Shown here piece after piece: positions 19,825 to 27,716 of a DNA stretch of 64,000 nucleotides. Every line of letters starts with the position of its first letter. The first letter of the stretch is position 1. Source of the stretch: Acinetobacter sp. ANC 4470 (lineage in GTDB: Bacteria > Pseudomonadota > Gammaproteobacteria > Pseudomonadales > Moraxellaceae); NCBI RefSeq assembly GCF_002135335.1, contig NZ_NEGC01000001.1, positions 1 to 64,000 on the forward strand. The letters are read 5' to 3'. The notes beneath the pieces were generated by a model. It did no database searches and was not told the origin of the DNA. It saw only the letters and a list, made by a program, of their open reading frames with translations. The position numbers and the translations under genes were made by a program.

Positions 19825-21066
19825 TTAGCCAACAAATAGACCTTGCACAATTTGACCTTCAAGCATTGTTTGTCCCGCAGGTATTCTCACTAAGCAATTG
19901 GCTTGCATTAAATTACTGAGCATATGCGACTGTTGCTTAGATAGGCTTTTCACTTTGAGAATAGACTGGTCAAAACTCGCTGACATCCTTAAAAAGCGTT
20001 CTCGAGCATCCATTTTTACATCATGTATGAGTACTGCACTAAACCAGTTGGGTGGCTGCTTTTGTCCTTGCAAGGCAGTCAGCAAAGTCGAAGTATAAAT
20101 TTGCATCCCCATATAAACAGCCGCGGGATTACCCGGTAAACCGAGTAAACAACAAGCTGAATGATCTTCTCTTTGTAAAGTGGCAAAGAAGATGGGTTTA
20201 CCCGGTTTTTGTTTGACTTTCCAAAAAATTTGCTCAAAACCTAAATTTAACGTGACGGGTCGAATAAAATCATAATCTCCAACCGATACACCACCTGTGG
20301 TTAAAATAAGATCATAACTTTTAGATAATGTTTGAATTAATGCTTTAACCGCATGTTCGGTATCTGCCACATGGAAAATTTCGACCTGTTGAGACTGCTG
20401 CTGAAACCATGCTTGAATTAAAGGTGCATTGGCATCAAAAATTTTACCCGATGCAAAATCCTCCACTGAAGCCGCCACCTCATCGCCCGTAATCACCACA
20501 GCAACTTTCGGATACTTAAAAACGTTGACCTTTTGAACGCCCGCCATACTCAAAGATGCTATTGCACCTACAGAGAGTTGCTGTCCTGAACTTGCCAGTA
20601 AGTCACCCACAGCAATTTCTTCACCGATATTCCGAATATCAGCATGAGCTTTTAAACTTTCTGTAATTTCAATGTTGGATGAATCTATGATTTTGACTAT
20701 TTCTTGACGCGCAACGGTCGTTGTACCAAAAGGAATTTTGGCACCGGTGAAAATCCGAACCGCCTGTCCCTGTATTAACTGCAATTCGGAGTCATGACCT
20801 GCCTGAATTTCTCCCACCAATGCAAATGAGCTATTCGGCTCAATTGTCGATTGTGCACAAATAGCATAACCATCCACTGCACTTTGGGAAAATAAAGGCA
20901 GATTAATACTTGAATAAACATCTTCTGCTAAATAGCAATTTAGAGCCTGATTTAACTTGAGGCTTTCAGTCGCTAAAACTTGAGCTTTATCTAAGATTAA
21001 ATCCAAAGCCTGATCAACTGTAATCAAGCCCTGTTCTGCTCCACATGCTGACACGATGTTATTCAT
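19825..21066 (-). CDS. moeA: Molybdopterin molybdenumtransferase MoeA
   Basis: Inserts molybdate into adenylylated molybdopterin. At 413 residues it has the MoeA domain order. Motifs include SAVDGYAI near the N-terminus, GEIQAGHDSELQLIQGQAVR, TGAKIPFGTT, the MPT-binding TTGGVSVGDYDFI and GLPGNPAAVYMG. Its start overlaps the end of the moaC-moaB fusion gene by 4 bp. Confidence 0.95.
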   Translation of the reverse strand: MNNIVSACGAEQGLITVDQALDLILDKAQVLATESLKLNQALNCYLAEDVYSSINLPLFSQSAVDGYAICAQSTIEPNSSFALVGEIQAGHDSELQLIQGQAVRIFTGAKIPFGTTTVARQEIVKIIDSSNIEITESLKAHADIRNIGEEIAVGDLLASSGQQLSVGAIASLSMAGVQKVNVFKYPKVAVVITGDEVAASVEDFASGKIFDANAPLIQAWFQQQSQQVEIFHVADTEHAVKALIQTLSKSYDLILTTGGVSVGDYDFIRPVTLNLGFEQIFWKVKQKPGKPIFFATLQREDHSACCLLGLPGNPAAVYMGMQIYTSTLLTALQGQKQPPNWFSAVLIHDVKMDARERFLRMSASFDQSILKVKSLSKQQSHMLSNLMQANCLVRIPAGQTMLEGQIVQGLFVG

Positions 21067-21986
21067 TGATAACCGCCTTGATGCGGAATATTTTTTTGCA
21101 CATCAAATAAATGTACCAAGGCAGGAAGTATCGCAATCAAGGATTCTTGTGCGCCTTGTCGACTGCCCGGTAAAGTTATCACCAAGCTATGATCGATATA
21201 ACCCGCGACCCCTCGACTTAAAGCCGCATAAGGCGTCCGTTTTTGTCCGAAACTACGTGAGGCTTCCATCAAGCCCGGAATTTCACGTTTTAATAAAGGC
21301 TGAATAGTTTCTACAGTTAAATCTTTAGGCCCTAAGCCTGTCCCCCCCACAGTTAAGATCAGAGGATAATGATTTTTTTGCTGTTCAATCAGCACCAATA
21401 ATTGTTCAGGACTGTCTGGAATCACTTGGTAAGCAATATTTGAAAAATTAGCTTCTTGTAAAATTTCTAAGACATTTTGCCCTGCTGTATCTGGTTTCTT
21501 GCCTGCTGCCACAGTATCGGATAGCACAATAATAGATGCAGACATGCTGTCTTTTAATGCGCGAGTAAAGTGTGACTTTCCACCTTTTTTCTTGTGTAAT
21601 TTACATTGATCCAAAGATAAATCTTCAGGTTCACAATGTGGTTTCAACATGTCATAAAGCGTTAAACCCGCAAGACTGACCGCAGTCAACGCTTCCATTT
21701 CTACGCCCGTCGGCCCAATGGTTTCTACCGTGGCAATAATTTCGACATAATTTTCAAACAGTTCAAAGTCCACATCAGCACGATAAATCGGCAATGGATG
21801 ACACAGCGGAATCAGCTCATCGGTACGTTTTGCCGCTAAAATTCCCGCAATCCGTGCAGTTTTAAGTGCATCGCCTTTTTCAGTATTGCCGTTACGTAAT
21901 AATTCAATGCAATGTGGCGGTGCATGCAGAATGCCTGTTGCCACTGCAGTACGATAACTCTCTGCTTTCATCCCAACATTTTTCAT
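21063..21986 (-). CDS. moaCB: Bifunctional molybdenum cofactor protein: MoaC-MoaB/MogA fusion
   Basis: 307 residues in two domains. Residues 1-143 are MoaC (cyclic pyranopterin monophosphate synthase): KTARIAGILAAKRTDELIPLCHPLP, TGVEMEALTAVSLAGLTLYD and KKKGGKSHF. Residues about 148-307 are MoaB/MogA (molybdopterin adenylyltransferase): ASIIVLSDTVAAGKKPDTAG, LTVGGTGLGPKDLTVE and LPGSRQGAQESL. The MoaC part starts about 10 residues later than E. coli MoaC, and an in-frame stop upstream excludes a longer form. The fusion joins an early and a late pathway step. Confidence 0.93.
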   Translation of the reverse strand: MKNVGMKAESYRTAVATGILHAPPHCIELLRNGNTEKGDALKTARIAGILAAKRTDELIPLCHPLPIYRADVDFELFENYVEIIATVETIGPTGVEMEALTAVSLAGLTLYDMLKPHCEPEDLSLDQCKLHKKKGGKSHFTRALKDSMSASIIVLSDTVAAGKKPDTAGQNVLEILQEANFSNIAYQVIPDSPEQLLVLIEQQKNHYPLILTVGGTGLGPKDLTVETIQPLLKREIPGLMEASRSFGQKRTPYAALSRGVAGYIDHSLVITLPGSRQGAQESLIAILPALVHLFDVQKNIPHQGGYQ

Positions 21987-22064
21987 TGCATGTACCTATC
22001 ATTCATTTTTACAGTAAAATTAAGTTTTAAAACTTCAATAAAGATTTAAGAAATCATTTTCAAT

Positions 22065-22577
22065 TTAGTGATGACAATGTTGACCATGTTCAGTTTTTTG
22101 AACTGCATGATGATCTGAATGCGTTTCAGCCACGTCATCTTTACGAATACAACAGCCTTCTACATACTGACTACTGCCGTCCATATAAAATTCCTCTTTC
22201 CAAACAGGAACTTCATGTTTAACCCGCTCTACTGCTTCTTCACAGGCGGCAAAGGCTTCACGACGATGGGCTGCATAAGCAATCGCAATAATGGCTTTTT
22301 CACCAATATCTAAAGCACCAATTCGGTGAATCACCCGTACATAGGACACATTATATTTGGCTTGAATTTCCTGCTCTATTTGGCGAATCATTTTTTCCGA
22401 CACCGGTGCATAAGCGGTATATTTCAGTGCCTTAACCGCTTTACCTTCATGATGATTACGCACCGTACCAATAAAAACACCAACACCGCCACATTTAGGA
22501 AAATGCTGAATCTGATCAAAGCTTTCTAGCGTTAAAGCAGTCTCTTGAATCCGTGAAAATTGTTTCAATGCATCCAT
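22065..22577 (-). CDS. moaE: Molybdopterin synthase large subunit MoaE, with His-rich tail
   Basis: The catalytic subunit that, with thiocarboxylated MoaD, converts cPMP to molybdopterin. GVFIGTVRNHHEGKAVKALKYTAY, HRIGALDIGEKAI and the VPVWKEEFYMDG segment are typical. The last 20 or so residues (HSDHHAVQKTEHGQHCHH) are rich in His, which is unusual for MoaE and may bind metal. The ATG at 22577 follows AGGAGG, two bases past the moaD stop. Confidence 0.94.
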   Translation of the reverse strand: MDALKQFSRIQETALTLESFDQIQHFPKCGGVGVFIGTVRNHHEGKAVKALKYTAYAPVSEKMIRQIEQEIQAKYNVSYVRVIHRIGALDIGEKAIIAIAYAAHRREAFAACEEAVERVKHEVPVWKEEFYMDGSSQYVEGCCIRKDDVAETHSDHHAVQKTEHGQHCHH

Positions 22578-22579
22578 TT

Positions 22580-22831
22580 TCAACCTCCTGCCACGGGTGA
22601 AAGTAGCACCAAAGTACTATCCGAATTCAGCTGAGTTTGACGTGAAATAATGTCTTCACCCACTGCACAGGCACAGCGCTCGATCATGGCAAAAGCAGCT
22701 GGATAGGCTTGCCCAACTTGAACCAAGACATCCGTGATTGTACTGTTTAGACTGCATATGATTTCTAAATTTTGCGGTAACTGTCGCTCTACCGCACCAA
22801 AGGCTTCAATTTTGATTTTGATCTGTGACAT
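22580..22831 (-). CDS. moaD: Molybdopterin synthase sulfur carrier subunit MoaD
   Basis: A ubiquitin-fold sulfur carrier of 83 residues from the ATG at 22831 (RBS GGAGG). It ends in VAGG, the C-terminal Gly-Gly that is adenylated and thiocarboxylated. It lies one base after the moaA stop codon, in a tight moaA-moaD-moaE unit. Confidence 0.93.
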   Translation of the reverse strand: MSQIKIKIEAFGAVERQLPQNLEIICSLNSTITDVLVQVGQAYPAAFAMIERCACAVGEDIISRQTQLNSDSTLVLLSPVAGG

Positions 22832-22832
22832 C

Positions 22833-23894
22833 TTAACCTCCAAGCATATGCATGCTAATTTTTCGACTGCTTTTAGCTAAGTTTTGACTGTTCAAGCGCT
22901 GTTCTATGGCGTGAAAACCTTGTTCTTTGTTCCAGATATAGCTAGATAAAGCACCATTTAAGCTCACCTCACTCAAAGGTTCAGATGAAGCAAGTGCTTT
23001 AATTTCAGATTTAAGATTCAAACCTTGAGGTGCAAATAAACAATTATAAAACTCACCCTGTGCGGTTAAGCGTACCCGATCACAAGTTCCGCAAAATGAA
23101 TTGGTAATGGTGGAAATAATGCCAATCGGATGACCATTAATCAGATATTGTCGGGCTGGATTTGAAGTTGCCTGAGCTGAATCATGCGCTTGCGTGGTCA
23201 CTGCAAATTCAGTGGCTAAAGTGGCTAAAATTTGTTGCTCACTGACCACATGCTCAGTTGACCATTTTCGATCACCATCGAGTGGCATAAATTCAATAAA
23301 ACGTAAGATAATTTGCTGCTGAACTGACCAACGCGCCAAAGGCAAAATTTGATTATCATTTATACCGTTCATTAATACAGTATTAATTTTTATTGGTAAG
23401 CTTACCGCTTGAGCGGTACGAATTCCGTCCAGTACGGGTGCTAAATCTTTTTGAGTCAGTTGTTTAAATTGAGCAGCATCCAAACTGTCTAAGCTAATAT
23501 TCAGGTCATCCAAACCTGCTTGTTTTAAGTCATGTGCATATTGTTTGAGATAATGTGCATTGGTGGTCATGGAAATACGCTTTAGCCCGAGCTTCTTTAA
23601 GCTTTGTAGTCGTGCAACAAAATGTACCACGCCCTGACGCATAAGTGGCTCGCCACCGGTAATACGAATAAACTCAATACCACGGCGCACCATAAAGTCA
23701 CAAAATTGATAAAGTTCCTCAAAGCTGAGTAAATCGTGTTTTTTCATCCATTCTGGATGTTCAGGCATACAATAGACACACTTAAAATTACAGCGATCAG
23801 TCACTGAAATGCGCAGTTTGCGCTTACCGCGACCAAATTGATCGACAAATAACGCCTTGGTTTTAAGCTCTGTCATCATATTCATGTTGAACAT
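22833..23894 (-). CDS. moaA: GTP 3',8-cyclase MoaA
   Basis: A radical-SAM enzyme making the first intermediate of molybdenum cofactor synthesis from GTP. The N-terminal cluster motif CNFKCVYCMPE and the RITGGEPLMR SAM region are present. The C-terminal second cluster includes CGTCDRVRLTAQGEFYNCLF. The protein ends in LGG, the conserved GG tail. It heads moaA-moaD-moaE, with a separate gap before mobA. Confidence 0.96.
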   Translation of the reverse strand: MFNMNMMTELKTKALFVDQFGRGKRKLRISVTDRCNFKCVYCMPEHPEWMKKHDLLSFEELYQFCDFMVRRGIEFIRITGGEPLMRQGVVHFVARLQSLKKLGLKRISMTTNAHYLKQYAHDLKQAGLDDLNISLDSLDAAQFKQLTQKDLAPVLDGIRTAQAVSLPIKINTVLMNGINDNQILPLARWSVQQQIILRFIEFMPLDGDRKWSTEHVVSEQQILATLATEFAVTTQAHDSAQATSNPARQYLINGHPIGIISTITNSFCGTCDRVRLTAQGEFYNCLFAPQGLNLKSEIKALASSEPLSEVSLNGALSSYIWNKEQGFHAIEQRLNSQNLAKSSRKISMHMLGG

Positions 23895-24018
23895 CCATCT
23901 TCAGGCATTTTGTGGTCACTGCACATATAGTGTGCATAAGTTTTGAATCGCCCAATCTTGTTATTATTAGATTTGCAATAAGTGTTCCAACTTCGTGCCA
24001 AAGGCGAAATATTAAACT

Positions 24019-24645
24019 TTAATGTAGAAACTTAATCTGTTGGTGCTGTTGCAGCTCATCTGGTGAATTAATACTGTGAAAAAATAGGGCATGATTGGTA
24101 AAGTGTGCCACTTGAGCGTGCAAATCTGCAAAACAGTGCTTCAAACTGCGCTGTTTTTGCTCAAGGTGATGTGTAAAGCTAACTAAACTGCTGCGTTTAA
24201 CCAAGCAAAATGGGTACAGTGCTGTGCCATTGATTTCTACATAAGCGACTTCTGCCAAACTATTTTTGGCTAAGGCCAAATGCAATTTCAATACGACTCT
24301 TGCTGGAATGTAGGTCACATCGCAGGGTACGAACAGCACATAATCTGCCTGTACATGTGACCATGCACTTTTCATCCCCATGAGTGGGCCTAAAAAGCCA
24401 TTTTCATCATCCTGATAGCAATGAATGTTGGGAATCATTTTTTGATAAATTGAATCATCCCGATGGCTGTTGATCCATACTTGTGCAACATCGGTTTTAA
24501 GCTGTTGATGAATCTTGATCAGTTGAATTTGATCATCAAATTTTTGTAGTAATTTATTCAGGCCATTCATCCGCCGTGCCTGTCCGCCAGCCAAAATCAC
24601 CAAGTCCGTATCGGGATAAATTGAATTTTTAACGCTATTGTTCAT
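24019..24645 (-). CDS. mobA: MobA-like molybdenum cofactor guanylyltransferase
   Basis: A 208-residue nucleotidyltransferase expected to add GMP to molybdopterin, giving the bis-MGD cofactor needed by NasA. The N-terminal LAGGQARRMNGLNKLLQ is a slightly degenerate GTP-binding loop (family LAGGxSxRMGxxK). FVPCDVTYIP corresponds to the metal-binding PCDxP motif, with one change. Its start overlaps the nasA stop by 4 bp, so cofactor and enzyme are coupled. Confidence 0.85.
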   Translation of the reverse strand: MNNSVKNSIYPDTDLVILAGGQARRMNGLNKLLQKFDDQIQLIKIHQQLKTDVAQVWINSHRDDSIYQKMIPNIHCYQDDENGFLGPLMGMKSAWSHVQADYVLFVPCDVTYIPARVVLKLHLALAKNSLAEVAYVEINGTALYPFCLVKRSSLVSFTHHLEQKQRSLKHCFADLHAQVAHFTNHALFFHSINSPDELQQHQQIKFLH

Positions 24646-27422
24646 TCAACCGCCTCCATTTGACAGGCTTTGATCAAGCCACGAATTTCAGGTAAACATG
24701 AACCACAATTGCCCCCAGCTTTTAAACATACCGTGACTTGCTTTTCGTCAGTAATATTTTTGCTTTTAATAGTTTCAATAATACGGTTCTTACCGACTTT
24801 AAAACAACTACAAACCAATGGTCCTTCATTATTGACCATCGACATCGGCTGCCCTGCAAGTAAGGCTTTACGGTGCATGGCACTTAATCGTTCACGTTTA
24901 AATAGACTTGCCACCCAATCACGATCTGGCAATAACGCTTGAGGTGCAATATATAAACTCGCAATCAAATGACCATCTTTCAGCACCACACTATGACTGA
25001 TATGTGCAGTTTGATCTTCAATATTGAGCCATTCAAAACTTTCATCCTGAAACGGTAATAATTCTTTTAAATGTTCAGTAATGTAAGGGAATTTTTTACG
25101 ATCTGCCACTTCATATCGCGTGGCTTTGACGGTCATAATTTTAGTCCACCACACGGTGTCTTCAATTGAAGATTGCACAATTTTTTCAAAGCCTTGACGC
25201 ACATAAAACACACCCTGCCATTGGCTATAAAATGGATGGATGATCACTGGCGTATGTTTAAACTCAGGCTCACCTGAAATGGCATCGACAACAGGATTCA
25301 CCACTTTACCAATGCGGGCATCGGACGCCACTTGGTCATTCCAGTGAATTGGTGCAAAGACTTGTCCACGGCGAATATTATCACTGACTGTCGCGCGTAA
25401 TACGCAATTGCCCCATTTCGATTTTACTTCAACCAATTCACCCTCTTTAACACCATATTTCAAAGCATCTTGTGGATGAATTTCACAATATGGCTCTGCA
25501 CGATGGGTACTTAAATTGGCAGATAAACCAGTACGGCTCATGGTGTGCCATTGGTCACGAATCCGTCCAGTATTTAAGACCAAAGGAAATTCTTTACACA
25601 CTGAATTGACGGGATTGATTGCCGTAATGGCAATAAATTTAGCTTTAGCATCAGCATGGCTAAATTGCCCCTGAGAATACAGTCGTGCCACCACGCCCTC
25701 TGGCTGCTGTTTAGTCCATACTGGCCATTGAACAGGTTTCAGTTCGTCATATTCACTTGCCGTTAAATCCGTTAAACCGTTTAAATTAAAATAACGAAAG
25801 TTCGGTGTTTCACTGCGCTGTGCTAGATCTGAATTTTGCTCTGATGATAATCGTGCATGCTCTAAGAAAATGTCATGGCTATTTTTAAAATCAAAACCAT
25901 CAAACCCTAATTTTTTTGCCACCTGACTAATGGCCCACCAGTCCGCCTTAGCCTGACTTGGCTGCGCTAAAAAGGCACGTTGTCTGGAAATACGACGCTC
26001 AGAATTGGTGACTGTACCCTCTTTTTCGCCCCAACCTAGTGCAGGTAATAAGACATCAGCATATTGCGTAGTGTCGGTATCGATACAAATATCAGAGACC
26101 ACCACAAATTCACATTGCTCTAAAGCACGTTTCACCTGATCAGCATCGGGTAAACTGACCACAGGGTTGGTTGCCATAATCCAAATGGCTTTAATTTTGC
26201 CACTTTCAACCGCATGAAATAAATCAACTGCTTTAAAGCCAGCTTGCTTGGCAATATGGGGACTGTGCCAAAAGTTTTGCACCAATTGTTGATGGTTTTC
26301 ATTTTCCAGTTCTAAATGCGCTGCCAACATATTTGCCAGCCCACCTACTTCACGCCCGCCCATGGCATTGGGTTGTCCTGTCATCGAAAATGGTGCGGCA
26401 CCCAATTTGCCTATTTTTCCAGTCAATAAATGGCAGTTGGTAATACTATTGGCTTTATTGACCCCTTGCGAAGATTGATTTACCCCCATCGAAAACAGCG
26501 TCATCACTTTTGAGGTATTGGCGAATTTTTCATAGAAAGTTTGCAATTTTTCGACAGAAATCCCTGTACGTGTCGCCACATCGTTAATACGAGACTCACT
26601 TTCACTCTGTGCCAATGCTTGCGCTAAACCTTGGGTATGTTCAGCAATAAATGCTTGATCGACATGACCATTTTTCGACAGATATTGTAATAAACCATTA
26701 AATAACGCGACATCTTGTCCCGGCAAAATGGGTAAATGTAAGTCTGCTGCTTCACAGGTACTGGTAAAACGCGGATCAACCACGACCACAAACAAGTCCC
26801 GCTGCTCTTTGGCCTTCATGATGCGTTGATACAATACGGGATGACACCATGCAGTATTTGAACCCACCAACACCACCATATCGGTATGTTCAAAATCTTC
26901 ATAGCTTGCAGGGACAATATCTTCCCCAAAAGCACGTTTATGTGCCGCAACTGCCGATGACATACAAAGCCGTGAATTGGTGTCTATATTGGCTGTTCCG
27001 AGATAACCTTTGACGAATTTATTCACCACATAATAGTCTTCGGTCAACAACTGACCTGAAACATAAAAGCCAATGCTGTCACGACCATATTGATCAATAC
27101 ATTGTTGAAATTTATTGGCAATGCTCGAAATAGCCGTGTCCCAAGTTGCCACTTGACGATTTGCCTTGCGCCCCATCATCGGCTCAAGCACACGGGTTTC
27201 TAAACCCAAAGTATCTGCCAAATTGCTGCCTTTAATACACAACTTGCCGTAATTCGAAGGATGGTTAATATCCCCTTCAACAGTAACTTTCTGACCTAAC
27301 GCTGTCTCCTGTACGGTTGCAGTCACACCGCAACCCACACCACAATAAGGACAGGTGGTATTTGTCGTTTTCGTCAATAATTCTGTGGAGCTATGCAGTT
27401 CCATTACAGGGATACTATTCAT
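24642..27422 (-). CDS. nasA: Assimilatory nitrate reductase catalytic subunit with C-terminal BFD-like [2Fe-2S] domain
   Basis: A 926-residue cytoplasmic molybdoenzyme reducing nitrate to nitrite. The N-terminal [4Fe-4S] motif is CPYCGVGCGV...KLCIKG, and the bis-MGD body includes LPGQDVALFNGLL and MGGREVGGLANMLAAH. No Tat signal is present, so it is cytoplasmic, unlike NapA. The last 60 residues hold CSCFKVGKN...CLKAGGNCGSCLPEI, a bacterioferritin-associated-ferredoxin-like cluster that can receive electrons directly. RBS GGAGC precedes the ATG. Confidence 0.95.
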   Translation of the reverse strand: MNSIPVMELHSSTELLTKTTNTTCPYCGVGCGVTATVQETALGQKVTVEGDINHPSNYGKLCIKGSNLADTLGLETRVLEPMMGRKANRQVATWDTAISSIANKFQQCIDQYGRDSIGFYVSGQLLTEDYYVVNKFVKGYLGTANIDTNSRLCMSSAVAAHKRAFGEDIVPASYEDFEHTDMVVLVGSNTAWCHPVLYQRIMKAKEQRDLFVVVVDPRFTSTCEAADLHLPILPGQDVALFNGLLQYLSKNGHVDQAFIAEHTQGLAQALAQSESESRINDVATRTGISVEKLQTFYEKFANTSKVMTLFSMGVNQSSQGVNKANSITNCHLLTGKIGKLGAAPFSMTGQPNAMGGREVGGLANMLAAHLELENENHQQLVQNFWHSPHIAKQAGFKAVDLFHAVESGKIKAIWIMATNPVVSLPDADQVKRALEQCEFVVVSDICIDTDTTQYADVLLPALGWGEKEGTVTNSERRISRQRAFLAQPSQAKADWWAISQVAKKLGFDGFDFKNSHDIFLEHARLSSEQNSDLAQRSETPNFRYFNLNGLTDLTASEYDELKPVQWPVWTKQQPEGVVARLYSQGQFSHADAKAKFIAITAINPVNSVCKEFPLVLNTGRIRDQWHTMSRTGLSANLSTHRAEPYCEIHPQDALKYGVKEGELVEVKSKWGNCVLRATVSDNIRRGQVFAPIHWNDQVASDARIGKVVNPVVDAISGEPEFKHTPVIIHPFYSQWQGVFYVRQGFEKIVQSSIEDTVWWTKIMTVKATRYEVADRKKFPYITEHLKELLPFQDESFEWLNIEDQTAHISHSVVLKDGHLIASLYIAPQALLPDRDWVASLFKRERLSAMHRKALLAGQPMSMVNNEGPLVCSCFKVGKNRIIETIKSKNITDEKQVTVCLKAGGNCGSCLPEIRGLIKACQMEAVE

Positions 27423-27526
27423 TTCTGCTTTGCTCCTAAATGATATAAATTCACTTGAATGTTACTTTTAATTGTCCAAGTTATTTAAAAATCTTTGGAA
27501 TCCACGAAAACATCAACTATCTAGAG

Positions 27527-27647
27527 GTGGCATGGATGCCACCGTTTTACTGCGTTACAAGGATGTAACGTCAGTAAAACAAAGATTTTCTTACCTTGCG
27601 CCGTAATACGGCTCATCTTGCAAAAGTAAGGCAAATGCCTACGCAAA
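27527..27647 (+). ncRNA. Structured repeat element, copy 1 (candidate small RNA, possibly C4-like)
   Basis: A string of hairpins. H1 is GTGGCAT-GG-ATGCCAC (27527-27542). H2 has 15 bp: GTTTTACTGCGTTAC, loop AAGGAT, then GTAACG-CAGTAAAAC with one bulged T (27544-27580). Then come TTTTC and CCTTGCG (27594-27600), H3 GCCG...CGGC, AAAAGTA (27622-27628), H4 AGGC-AAAT-GCCT, and GCCTACGCAAA (27637-27647), whose CGCAA can pair with TTGCG. The same plan recurs at 54721-54891. It lies between nasA and the nirD-like fusion gene. The transcribed strand is not proven. The likeness to C4-type antisense RNAs in Acinetobacter is recalled, not checked. Confidence 0.6.
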
Positions 27648-27664
27648 TTCAATTAAATCATTTC

Positions 27665-27707
27665 GGTCATTGAGGCATTGCTAAAATTTAAGCACGCCTC
27701 AATGACC
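27665..27707 (-). terminator. Long imperfect palindrome downstream of the nirD-like fusion gene
   Basis: GGTCATTGAGGC / GCCTCAATGACC form a perfect 12-bp stem. Its 19-base loop contains a nested TGCT/AGCA pair. It lies 9 bp after the fusion gene stop on the minus strand. No T-run follows, so it may stabilise or separate the upstream message rather than terminate it. Confidence 0.5.
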
Positions 27708-27716
27708 ATATTTAAA

